Assembly: GCA_035048485.1 (NCBI GenBank)
Contig: CM068581.1
Coordinates: 59,316,393 to 59,380,392 of the forward strand
DNA length: 64,000 nucleotides
Source: Pteria penguin
Lineage: Eukaryota; Mollusca; Bivalvia; Pterioida; Pteriidae
Direction of reading: 5' to 3'
How positions within the stretch are numbered: position 1 is the stretch's first letter; every line of letters begins with the position of its first letter. Of this stretch, positions 27,356 through 39,724 are shown piece by piece. The translations under genes were made by a program, and so were the position numbers. Below the pieces are notes generated by a model that did not search any database, was not told where the DNA came from, and worked only from the letters and a program-made list of their open reading frames with translations.

Positions 27356-28189
27356 TTAATACCCGTGTATAATGTACACCCACGAAGTCGCCGTCAGATA
27401 CTCTGACAAAAAGTGAGCATTATATGGGTAATAAAGGTATATTAGAATTTGTGGCACAGATATATTTGGAAATGAAAAATATGATGAAGTAGTATCTCAC
27501 TCGTTTCGGAATTTAGGTCCCATTAAGGGATAGATTTTAAAAATTTTTATCTGACCTTCGTAAATTTGATCTGCCTATCTGATAAATCTGACACTTTGTG
27601 AATCATTTCGCTGTGTACCGGTATGTTAATGCTATCAGACTGCCATTTACCAGTTGACAGTATCCAAGTTGACAAACATGAGATCATTATTTAGTATTCA
27701 ACAATAGCAGTAAGTATTACAGGTTTTTGTTAACAAAATAACAGTGCAAAATGCCAAAACGGTTCAAACGGAAACTATCAAAAACCGCTTTCATACTTAG
27801 AACTAGAAGTTATGTGAAATAAAGTAACATTTCAACATGTCCTAAAATAAGTAAGTTATGTACTTATAATTTATATCAAAATCAACCTGTGTAGTAATGC
27901 TGTCAATCACATCATTTTATGTTGGTAAATTTACTGAAAAAGGATTAGTGATGCTGTTTCAGCATGTTCTGGCCATTGCGGTGTTTAGATTTAGATGCTA
28001 TTTGTAAATTGTCAGTAGCTAAACAAGTAACTAATGATGCTATTTTAACCTGATACTATGATGATTTATGATGATTATTTAAGGAATGACTGTTTTTTTT
28101 CTTAGGTTTATGGGGAATGAACTTGGTTGAGAAACAAACAAATCATGTGAACCGCTTTGCAGTTCTCGAATGATATGTTTGTTTCTCAC

Positions 28190-29004
28190 TAGTGATCAAA
28201 GGATTATCACCGACGATCAATTAGCAGTCGTTTTGGGGCCAGCGATGTTACCAATCGATGTCAGAATTAAAAATCGATTGTTGCCGACATCCGGATTTTT
28301 TGGTTTGTTTCCGTATTTTCGGTAGTTTTAGAAACCGCATGTTAGCAATATGGCGGACGCTGACGAGAATAATAATAATCATGACAGAACTAGCTATCCT
28401 TACACTGGTAAAACAAAATCAAAAGTATGGGAGTTCTTTGGGTTTTATAGATAAAGGAAGGAAGAATTTGTGATGCAGGCTAACTGGCTAAGTGCTAAAA
28501 TATTGATCTCCTTGTGTTTTTTAAGTTTTAAACAAAATATAAGTAACATTCTTTAGTTATGAATTTCTTGTTAATGAATTTGATGTTAAATGTTTTGATG
28601 TTGAATTAAAATTTTATTGCATTTCATGATATTCAATTTATATATCAATAAGTTTGATCTAATTTAGACTAAAAGAGTATATCATACATGTAAAAAAAAT
28701 TTTTGAAGTGCCATCAGTGATGCTCAGTTTTGTGCACCATGTGTATATTCTGACTATTGTCTCATACATCTCATCAGTGATGCTCAAAGAGGCAATAAAG
28801 CCAATATAAAGGACAAAAAAGCATTTCAAATGTTAAGCATACAAGAAGCATACTCGCATTTAATGTTAAGGTAGATAATTTTAATTAATTCTTGATACAA
28901 AAGGAACAAAGCAATATTCCGATTATAATCGATTTCTAATCAATTATGCCCCTCCGATTATTTTCGATAATCGATTATGAAATTAATCCAATTGCCCAAC
29001 ACTA
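28190..29004 (+). mobile_element. hAT element, internally deleted, 815 bp
   Basis: Right end (inverted) TAGTGTTGGGCAATTGG is the classic hAT/ZBED-type terminus; the left end is TAGTGATCAAAGGATTATC. Flanking octamers TTTCTCAC (28182-28189) and CTTCTCAC (29005-29012) match in 7 of 8 positions, the duplication size of hAT. It carries the first codons of a BED-type transposase at 28350-28454. Confidence 0.65.
28350..28454 (+). pseudogene. BED zinc finger start of hAT transposase, truncated
   Basis: From ATG the frame reads MADADENNNNHDRTSYPYTG and then KTKSKVWEFFGFYR before TAA. The K-S-K-V-W-x-F-F-G-F block is the beginning of the BED zinc finger of ZBED/hAT transposases; the two Cys and the His pair that should follow are gone, as is the catalytic region. 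It lies in transposon order inside the 28190-29004 hAT element, so it is the leftover of its transposase. Confidence 0.6.
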
Positions 29005-29057
29005 CTTCTCACCCAAGTTCATTCCCCATGAACCTAGAAAAAAAGACAGTCATTCTT

Positions 29058-30050
29058 TCTTTTTTGAAAACAAAATATCAAATTCCCCGTTATCAAACTG
29101 GCAAGGACTGAATTTTTCCTGAAGTGGAAAAGTACTTCCGCCATGCTATATAGTGCGTGTCTAGAATGCTGAAAAATACTCTATCTGTCCAGGTAATTTC
29201 CTTAATTGCTCAAAATTAACAGATGCATTAATTCAATAATAGAACATCGGCCTTGAACTTGAGTAAGCCCTGCCTCTATCTATATTACTACGCATGTGAT
29301 CTGCCATATGCAGGGTACTACTTCCATGACCCAAGATCATGGGCTGATGAACCAAGTCTGTTTAGCATGGTTCATTGAAGGAATTAGACTAGCATTGTAA
29401 ATATTTGTTATTAAAATATATTTTATTTTTCGTAGTCTCTTATAACATGTAATATGTTAGTATCTCAACTAGCATCACTACGACTGCATGGACCACCTGG
29501 ACTCAACATTAGACGGGTATAATTTCCTTGAGGCTGCCCAACTGGACCACCTCTCTCTAAAGTTAATATCAAACCAGTGCAGTTATTGAAATGAGCTTTT
29601 TGACAAATTATATGTAGGCAAAGATAACGATGAATTTTGTGATGACTTTAGTGAGCAAAGAGATCTACGTTTGGAGAACTTGTTTATATTCTCAAGAAAG
29701 TGATACATGTAGAAATACATCAAACCAGAAATATTTCAATTTTATGTGTTTACTGCATTTTTTGTCGGTAAAAATTTATTCAATCAGGAACCTTGTTTAA
29801 GTTGTTAGATTTTGGTTAGAATTAATAGATATAACTTTTATCTGTTTTATTATCATTTTCTTTTAGCATAGTGGTCAGCTTTATCACCACAAAATGATGA
29901 TATTCATTCTAATTTCATGTTTTTCTTTAAGAAAATCAAAATATCAACATTATCTGAAGATAAAGCTGATCGCTGTGCAGACAGTATCTCCAGCTGTAGA
30001 AAACCCCCTCTTTTTGGGAACTCAAGTCCCCTGAGCATTTAAAAAAGATG
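29058..30050. other. RBBP4 intron, no feature seen
   Basis: AT-rich sequence without recognisable exon, repeat end or RNA gene. Confidence 0.4.
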
Positions 30051-30300
30051 CGTGCAAGCTTCTTGTAGACGTAACTGCTCAGTTACGGGTTGTTTCGGCA
30101 CTCTGGTGCATCCTGTTAAAGTTATATCCGGGTGGTGCCTACGCATATGGGTCGCCATATTCGATGGCTTTATATGATACGAGGGAGAAACAGTGTTTAC
30201 AAGTATTGCTGTCTTTGAGTAGACTTTTAGTTCCATTGGCGATATTAGCTTTAAAGCCAAAATAGTCCCAAAATTTCGACTTGAATGAGGCTGGCGGAGC
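30051..30300 (-). pseudogene. BED zinc finger of ZBED/hAT transposase, frameshifted
   Basis: Minus-strand reading gives KSKFWDYFGFKANIANGTKS, then CKHCFSLVSYK; after a frame change near 30165 it continues SNMATHMRRHHPDI. This is a complete BED finger: W-x-Y-F-G-F, C-x2-C and H-x4-H. The frame break and the lack of a downstream hATC dimerisation or DDE region mark it as a fossil. Its orientation is opposite to the hAT element at 28190-29004, so it is a separate insertion. Confidence 0.65.
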
Positions 30301-30624
30301 CTCCTACTCTACCTAGTTCCTCGCTGTTTTGTAAACAAACTTCGGTGGACTCGGTAGAGACCAAATAAAATTTTTTGACTAAACAAATACAGAAGCGAAC
30401 CGTTGCTGTCCCGCCCCTTCAGCCCCCGTACCATGAACCGAATCATGGCCCCATATACTGCAGTATACCGTAAAATGGTTTATCGTTACTCCCTCAATAT
30501 ACACCTAAATCCGTAACATTAGATCACATAGAGAGCGCGTTGAAACCACGTGCTTATTGATCAGTGTCAGCAGAAAGCTATAACTTTGATTACCACTGTT
30601 GTCATGCATTTGAAAACCAAGATG

Positions 30625-30896
30625 TGATTGATTGATTATTGTTTCACGTCACACCGTGAATATTTCACCTACATGGTGACGGCATCTGCCTGATGCGGAG
30701 CATACAAATTTTTACCTTTGCAACGGACCCACCCGAAGCAGTGAGGGATCTTTAACGTGCCATGCATACCACAAAATTGGGCCTCGGTTTTTAATGTCTA
30801 ATCTGAAAGACATGACACCGACATAACCAGAGCAGGACTCGAACCTCGGCCTCCCGATCAGGAGTCCAACACGATACCACTAGGCCACACAGGCTT
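30625..30896 (-). mobile_element. tRNA-derived SINE, full length, copy 2
   Basis: Same family as 20291-20564: A box tggcctagtgg, B box ggttcgagtcc (both perfect), body and (caat)n tail. Flanked by the perfect 12-bp duplication AAAACCAAGATG (30613-30624 and 30897-30908). It differs from copy 1 at several body positions (for example ggagcat for ggggcat), so the two are independent, moderately old insertions. Confidence 0.9.
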
Positions 30897-30908
30897 AAAA
30901 CCAAGATG

Positions 30909-31329
30909 AGAAACAAATGCTGTCCTAGTAAACCAACATCAGACACAGAATTACGGAATTTTTTTTTACATAAAAAGTGGGGCCACTTGTACAAGAAAAT
31001 TATCTTTGGTATCCCAATATACCGGTGTATCAAGAGCTGGTGTAATCAGAGCTGACTATTAAAGGAAAGGCACTTAAAAATTGATATGTTCAAAGCCTCA
31101 AATGGATGTAAAATACTTATGTAAACTATATTGCTACTTCAGTGCAATAACTAGAGCAGTTTTAACCAGACAAATACCCCTGTGCAGGGCTTTTTTTTTT
31201 TCACTATTTTGGGAACATAGCCCATGGCGCTGGAATTGGGAATTTCGTGGCATTTTTGCCCAAACTGGGAACTTTTTAAATAAAATATAATAAGATAATA
31301 TATATATGTACTGTTGTTAGAATATAAAA
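30909..31329. other. RBBP4 intron
   Basis: Contains gcagggctttttttttttca and gggaatttcgtgg near 31185-31275, related in inverted orientation to 37075-37190, so part of a dispersed repeat. No gene seen. Confidence 0.4.
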
Positions 31330-34300
31330 ACAAGAGGCCCAAGTGGGCCTATATCGCTCACCTGAGTACCTAGATGATCAGTTATGCATGAAGGAAGAAT
31401 TCATTTATTTTTGCATTAATGTGACTAAGTCAACACAGATGTGGAAAATATGTCAAATTTTATTTCAGGCTAGAATAAAAAACAACACTTTTTTGCACAT
31501 CCATTCAGGTGATTTTGATATTAAGCATTTCCTTTGTCTCTGCAAGAAGTCATTCAGGGCAACAGGTTAGTCATTTTCTTTAGGTGGGGCCTTTTGTTGA
31601 CTGATTTCAAGTCTGGGTCATGAACAACAATTGTTTCAAATATTGTCCAGATCTAACTTAAAATTGCCTAATTTCATATGTTGAGTGTTGAGAAACATCT
31701 AAAAACTTCTTTAGATGTGTAAAGAAATGAAAAAAAAAAATTTCTCCATATTTCAATTACCAAGTGGTATATGTACCATTGTGAGAACTGCTTTTTAGAC
31801 ATGGTGGCATTATCTGTTAACCAATTTGGATGAAATTTACCAAATTGATAGAGGACCTTTAGTACTTCATGTATTCCATGTTTCATTAAAATCTTTCATG
31901 TGGTATAACAGCAGACGTGAAAAATGTGATTGAATTGTTCCTACACACCCTCATTTAGAAGTCTTAAAAAATTCATAGAATTGAGATATTGACAAAATTC
32001 TTTCAAAGTAACAATCCTTACCATCATTATGATCACAATAGTCCATAAGAAATCATCATTATCAATTAACTAGGAAATATGACACTTTTTTTTCTGCATT
32101 GAATCACCAAGTCCAAAGAAATGTCGAAAAAAAATTCTAAAATTTGATTTTGGAAGGGAACCAAAATGACAATACGTCTTCACTCATCCCTCTAGATCAT
32201 TTCTATACATTCTGTTTGTCTCTGTATACAGCCCGTATGAAAAAGAATATTGTTAAAGGAGGGAACACTTTTGTGACATACTTTTGACTATGGTGGCGCC
32301 ACCTGTAAGGAGGTCTGGACGAAAACAACAGAATTTGAAGAGGATCATAAGTGACTTATTTCTACCAAGATTTATTAAAATCCTTCAAACAGTTTTGTAG
32401 AAAAAGTTGAAAATGTGAAAAATGGCCAATCCCCCCCCCCCCTTTTTTTTTTGGAAGTCTTAAACGTAAAATTCCTAATTTCATATGTTGAGTGTTGAGA
32501 AACATCTAAAAATTTATTTAGATGTGTAAAAAAAAAAAAAAAATTTTTTTGACCACAGCTGGATTTGAACCGCTACTCTCCATATTTCAATTACCAAGTG
32601 GTATATGTACCATTGTGAGACCTACTTTTTAGACATGGTGGCATTATCTGTTAACCAATTTGGATGAAATTTACCAAATTAATAGAGGACTTTTAGTACT
32701 TCATGTATTCCATGTTTCATTAAAATCTTTCATGTGGTTTTGTAGAAAAAGTTGAAAATGTGAAAAATGGCAAACCCCCCCCCCCCCCTTTTTTTTTTGG
32801 AAGTCTTAAAAAATTCATAAAAAATTCAAAAATTGAGATAATGACAAAATTCTTTCACAATAATATTCCTTACCACAATTATGATCAAAATAGTCATTAA
32901 GAAATCATCAATATCAATTAACTGAAAAACATGACACTTTTCTTCATTGAAATGACTAAGTCCAGAAACACGTCAAAAAAGCGTAAATTTCTATTTGATG
33001 GATCTTAACCCCGAACACAATTTTTAAAAACCCATCTTTATAGATTGTTGAAATGCAATTAGTTTTCCCATTTATGTACTGGTTCTGGAGAAGAAGATGT
33101 TTGAAGAGGGGTACCCTTTTGGGCACTTTTGGTCCCGCCCTGGATCCACCCCTGAGGGAATCTGGATCCCGAACACCATTTTAGTAGGGGACCTTGAGTA
33201 CATCATTTACACAAAGTTTGATCCAAATCTGCAATGTAGTTCCAAACAGTTTTGTAGAAAAAGTTGAAAATGTGAAAAATGGCCAACCCCCCCCCTTTTT
33301 TTTTTTGGAAGTCTTAAACGTAAAATTCCTAATTTCATATGTTGAATGTTAAGAAACATCTAAAAACTTATTTAGATGTGTAAAAAAAAAAAAAAAAATT
33401 GTTTTGACCACAGCTGGATTTGATCCGCTACTCTACATTTTTCAATTACCAAGTATTATATGTACCATTGTGAGAACTACTTTTTAGACATGGTGGCATT
33501 ATCTGTTAACCAATTTGGATGAAATTTACCAAATTGATAGAGGACTTTTAGTACTTCATGTATTCCATGTTTCATTAAAATCTTTCATGTGGTTTCGTAG
33601 AAAAAGTTGAAAATGTGAAAAATGGCCAACCCCCCCTTTTTTTTTGGAAGTCTTAAAAAATTCATAAAAAATCCAAAAATTGAGATAATGACAAAATTCT
33701 TTCACAATAATATTCCATACCACAATTATGATCAAAATAGTCATTAAGAAATCATCAATATCAATTAACTGAAAAACATGACACTTTTCTTCATTGAAAT
33801 GACTAAGTCCAGAAACACGTCAAAAAAGCGTAAATTTCTATTTGACGTATCTTAACCCCGAACACAATTTTTAAAAACCCATCTTTATAGATTGTTGAAA
33901 TGCAATTAGTTTCCCCATTTATGTACTGGTTCTGGAGAAGAAGATGTTTGAAGAGGGGTACCCTTTTGGGCACTTTTGGTCCCGCCCTGGATCCACCCCT
34001 GAGGGAATCTGGATCCCGAACACAATTTTAGTAGGGGACCTTGAGTACATCATTTACACAAAGTTTGATCCAAATCTGCAATGTAGTTCCAAACAGTTTT
34101 GTAGAAAAAGTTGAAAATGTGAAAAATGGCCAACCCCCCCCCCCCCCCCCTTTTTTTTTTTGGAAGTCTTAAACGTAAAATTCCTAATTTCATATGTACT
34201 TCATGTATTCCATGTTTCATTAAAATCTTTCATGTGGTTTCGTAGAAAAAGTTGAAAATGTGAAAAATGGCCAACCCCCCCCCCCTGTTTTTTTTGGAAG

Positions 34301-34843
34301 TCTTAAAAAATTCATAAAAAATCCAAAAATTGAGATAATGACAAAATTCTTTCACAATAATATTCCATACCACAATTATGATCAAAATAGTCATTAAGAA
34401 ATCATCAATATCAATTAACTGAAAAACATGACACTTTTCTTCATTGAAATGACTAAGTCCAGAAACACGTCAAAAAAGCGTAAATTTCTATTTGACGTAT
34501 CTTAACCCCGAACACAATTTTTAATAACCAATCTTTATAGATTGTTGAAATGCAATTAGTTTCCCCATTTATGTACTGGTTCTGGAGAAGAAGATGTTTG
34601 AAGAGGGGTACCCTTTTGGGCACTTTTGGTCCCGCCCTGGATCCACCCCTGAGGGAATCTGGATCCCGAACACAATTTTAGTAGGGGACCTTGAGTACAT
34701 CATTTACACAAAGTTTGATCCAAATCTGCAATGTAGTTCCAGAGAAGAAGTCGAAAATGTGAAAAAGTTAACGACGGATGACGACGACGGACGGCGCACT
34801 ATGACTATAGCTCACTTGAGCCTTTGGCTCAGGTGAGCTAAAA
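31330..34843 (+). mobile_element. Large hairpin element A, copy 2
   Basis: Near-identical to copy 1 at 6588-9457 from acaagaggcccaagtgggcc to the terminal hairpin 34810-34838 plus taaaaaa. It is about 640 bp longer because it has one more, partly deleted core unit: atgtttgaagaggggtaccc starts near 33096, 33945 and 34594. The gacg spacer before the hairpin is shorter than in copy 1. C-runs of 9-18 followed by T-runs mark each unit and vary in length between units and copies. Confidence 0.75.
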
Positions 34844-36241
34844 AAGATATTAATTAGTAATTCCAAACTTCAAACTAGTTTATTTGTGCTTCTACTGAGA
34901 AATTAAAACAAAAAGTTCTCTCAGCCTCCCCCATCCACCCAATTTTCCTTCACAAATAAATTCCTGGATCTGCTACGTGTAGGAAGTGTGATTGACGTTT
35001 GAATAATTCAAATTCAAAATCTTAAAGGAAATTGCTGGAAGTATTAATAGGAAATATAAAGTGTATCTGTCCCCTTTGGGTTATTAGTTACTTTAGTAAA
35101 TTGTAACTGCTTTATATGATACTCTTTGTAAATAAATTGCTGGCCCAAATAATTGTATCAGTTCAAAATACATAAATAATAGTAATAAATTATAATGGTT
35201 AATATTCATTCACATTTATTGACTTACAGCTAGTAAATATTCTACTGATTCTAGAAATCCAAAAAAGTCATGTTTTATAATCAGTTATGTTGTTTAGTTC
35301 TTTGATGTAAAAAAAAATGACACGTCTGATAGTGTGAATACACTTTGTGAGTTTTTGCTCCTTTTGTTGCAACTACTTTTGGTGATATTGTTGTATCAAG
35401 TGATAAAAGATATTCTGAAATATCATTTTCGTCGGAATTACTAAACAATGTTCAAAATTATCAGAGGAAATGCGGAGAGTAGATCCTAAATATTTGGTTT
35501 CAAATTGAGAAAATTAGTTAAATGATATTAAGTAAAGCATTTAAAATGGGTAGTTTTTTGTTTGTATGAGTGAAGCTTCTAAGCGATCGTGACCGGCTAT
35601 GTAAACCAATTCGGTAATATGATATTCAGAGACAACATTACAATCCTAGAATAATTGCTTTTAAGGGACAAACATCCTTTAATTTTCTTAAATATCTGAC
35701 TGAAAACAGATGTGAATTTGACCTGCAAAATTACTATTTCGGCATTCAGACAACTGTGTCAAACTCAGTGTTCGTGTGTGGATGTAATCTAAATTTAAGA
35801 AGGTAACATTAATTAAAATGCCCCAAATTAACACCCGAAAAGTAGCAGGCAGTGCATTACGCTGGTTACCGATTGTATTTAAATTTAGCGGGTCAAACAG
35901 CTGACTTAAACAATTACGTAATGTTTTGCAGAAAGTGTTACCAAATTCTATAGAGGGCATGTCCGAAGCTATATTCGCAATACATGTATACTGGCCCTGT
36001 ACATTACGATCTTTTTGAGGTCTTCATATTACATGGATGAAGATCGATCTTCTTTAGTCTCATAAAATGATAAATTAATAACTTAGAAAAAAATAAGGAC
36101 ATGGCGCTCAGAAAAAAGACATGGCGCCGCATAAAAAGGGCATGGCGCAGCGCTATGATAGTTTGCTTTTGATAAAACGCTAACTGATAGGTATCCCCAC
36201 TAATGATGCAGAATCGGACAATTTTCATAATTGATGATCCG
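34844..36241. other. RBBP4 intron
   Basis: Unique-looking AT-rich DNA. A 26-bp repeat (aaaaagacatggcgc type, three units) is at about 36090-36150. Otherwise nothing recognised. Confidence 0.4.
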
Positions 36242-36703
36242 ACACTAAAATGTAGTGTAAAAATTACCCAACTGACCGGAATGCCCCATCTTATTACTGA
36301 AATGCCCATGAATTGCTGAAATAAACTTATAAAACACAGAAATGCCCAAAATATATATACCGATATTCCCTTCTCCTTCTAGTCAAATAGTTTCAAATCA
36401 TTGCTTTTCATGTTGACTTAGAGTTCTAGGGCATAAATAGTAATTTAGTTGAGAAATAATCGGTAAAATGTAACATTAATCTTCTGAGTTTTACAATTTT
36501 TTTAACAATGAAATTTATAAAAAGATAAAAGAATCAAACAAAAATACTATATGTTCATACGTTTTTATTCTGATTCATTCAAATTTATATGTAAAAAACA
36601 ATACCGGTAATTATTGACATTTAAGTTCCATTTCATGGGCATTTCAGTAATAAGATGGGGCATTCCCGTCAATTGGGTCATTTTTACACTACATTTTAGT
36701 CTA
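36242..36703. mobile_element. Palindromic element with arms of about 70 bp
   Basis: Left arm 36242-36310 (actaaaatgtagtgtaaaaa, ggaatgccccatcttattac, gaaatgcccatgaa) is inverted at 36631-36703 with about four mismatches. The 320-bp loop is AT-rich. The same peptide seems to be encoded in both directions, an artefact of the inverted arms. Target duplication not found. Confidence 0.65.
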
Positions 36704-37184
36704 CGAGTCAATTTGGGTGATAAAACTTCTTCTTCTTCGTTTTTTCCTGCGATTTTTCGATTTTTGAAAATAGAATCAAAAATCGAAATCGGCGCACTTT
36801 CAGCGATCGATATTCGATCAACAGCGATAATCGTTTCATCACTAATCCGCGCCGATTTATACCGCCGTCATGGTTCCTCATTTACAATTTAGTACATGTA
36901 CATGATTTTTGCTTCGTCAATACAAGTTTGTAGTCTTTTGTGCGCTTCTCAAAACGACCCAAGCGATTGTATACGATTGTCTCTATCAATTGTGTGCTTG
37001 GAAGTTCCGACTGGACACTTTTCTTGCTTGCAAATACCTCTATTTTAAAATAAATTTACAAATTTTTTTTCTGTGCTTATGATTGGGAATTTCTTGTCCA
37101 AAATTGGGAAAAAAAGATACGATTTGCGATTGGGAATATAGCCGAATATCGGCTATAAAATGAGCAGAAAAAAAAGCCCTGCTG

Positions 37185-38975
37185 CGGGAACAAAGTTGAA
37201 ACATGCAATAATTCATCCCAAGATACATCATTGGTATAAGTGTTATGGATGTCCCACCTGTACATTTTGAGGTATAATGAATGAAAACAATCTGGTTTGT
37301 GTGCACTCTGACCTTGGCCTTGTAGATATGACCTTGGTTCAAGGTCATTACATATCCTTGAATCATGAACAACAATTGTGTTAAATATAGTCTTCCAGCA
37401 ACGAATCAGGAAGAAGTTGTGGCCCAAACAAGAATTCTGCCCATGTATGCAGTGTGACCTTGTAGATATGACCTTGGGTTAAGGTCATGGCACACTCTTG
37501 GGTCCTGAACAAGAATTGAGTAAAATTTGATCTCTCTCCCAAGTAAAAGGAATAAGTTATAACCCGAACAATTTTCGTGGACAGACAGACAAAAAGACGG
37601 ACAAAACGCTCAAAGACGGACAAAACGCTCCGTACAATGTGATACACACCGTTGGATCATGGAAAACAATGGTGTGAAATATTATCAAAATCCAAACACA
37701 GCAGTAAGGAGCTATTACCTGTACAAGAATTTTGAAAATGCATGCACTATGACCTTCACCTTCGAGATATGATCTTGAGTCAAAGTCAAGACACACCCTT
37801 GGGTGATGAACAAAACTTGTGTGAAATATTATCCAGATCCAAACTGGAAGTAAGAAGTTATCGCATGTACAAGGATTTCAGCTATGTATACACTGTGATC
37901 TTGATCTTGAAGATAAGACCTTCCAGATCCAACATTGCAGTAAGGAGTTATGGCTCGAACAAGGATTTCGACCAAGTGTGTACTGTGATCTTGACCTTGG
38001 AGATATGATCTTGAGTCAGAGTCATGACACACCCTTGAGTCATGGACAACAATTGTGTAAAATATTATCCTTGATAATAATCCAACTTGGCTGTAAGAAG
38101 TTACAGCCAAGACAAGGGTTCTGGCTTTGTATGCACTGTGGCCTCGACCTTGAAGATATCACCTTGGACAGGGGTTACCCTGGTTCCAAAATATACCATG
38201 AGAGATTTTAAATTTTAATGAGAGATTAGTCTCTCACAGAAGTAGTCAAAAGGAGATTTTTCACAAATCGAATAAAAAAATGATAATTAGCATGAACTTA
38301 ATGCTAGTGAAGTCTTTAATCACTCGAGAATTGAATGTTACTACATTGAAGACTGAGAGCAATTTACATTTTGGAGGCATGTTTGCATCCTTGCCAATCT
38401 GTCCTTCCTGTGCCCTTACTTGTCAAGAATTCTATCGATAAATACATGTATAAAATGTAAACGTGGTTCCTATAGTGTGCATTTCCATACTTTAGCTACA
38501 TTGGGGAGTGATAAACATATATTTTATATTTATCGGTAATACTTCGAGACAGGGTCATCTACACGCATACAGTATTTAAGCGCTGAGCCCAATTGCGCTT
38601 ACACGATCACAGAGTGCATGAGAGGACATTTCATGCTATCATCTGTTGATGTTAAAGATAAAATCGATGTGAGATTTTTTTTCACCCTCTTACATTTTTA
38701 GTGAGATTTTTGAAAAAAAAATATGCGAGAATATAGCGAAATCGCGCCCCAAAGTAACCCCTGCTTGGGTCAAGGTCATGACACTGCCTTGGGTCATGGA
38801 CAACAATTGTGTGAAATATCATCCTGATACGATAAGGGGATAAGAAGTTATGGTCCAGACAAATATTTTTGCTATGTATACACTATGATCTTGACCTTGA
38901 AGATATGATCATGGGTCAAGGTCATGACACACCCTTGGGTTCTATACTTAATGATATCCCTGCTGGGTGTACGCA
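37185..38975. repeat. Tandem array C, copy 2
   Basis: Begins gggaacaaagttgaaacatgc like the region at 635 of copy 1. The acaattgtg word or variants occur near 37373, 37511, 37665, 37814, 38051 and 38807; early spacings are 138-154 bp. A GGAC spacer (37575-37640) lies inside. It is interrupted at 38169-38763 by a separate element, and ends 60 bp before an RBBP4 exon. Confidence 0.65.
38169..38763. mobile_element. CAGGGGTTAC-ended element inside array C
   Basis: CAGGGGTTACCCTGG at the left and CAAAGTAACCCCTG at the right are inverted over their first ten bases. CTTGG is present on both sides (with one extra base at the left), a probable 5-bp target duplication. The array C text is continuous once the 595 bp are removed. 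Confidence 0.55.
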
Positions 38976-38986
38976 GTAGTTCTTCA

Positions 38987-39724
<738 letters not shown>

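Larger units (their letters stand above)
28084..29057. mobile_element. Palindromic element split by a hAT insertion
   Basis: Left arm gaatgactgttttttttctt, atggggaatgaacttggttg, gagaaacaaacaaatcat (28084-28148) is inverted in 28171-28189 plus 29005-29057. Once the hAT element 28190-29004 is set aside, the two arms form a foldback with a loop of about 22 bp around 28149-28170. This gives the order of events: palindrome first, hAT second. Confidence 0.6.

Noticed and set aside
37829..38110. ORFs of about 90 codons on both strands
   Set aside because: They are produced by array C, and similar shadows occur in its copy at 1866-2290.
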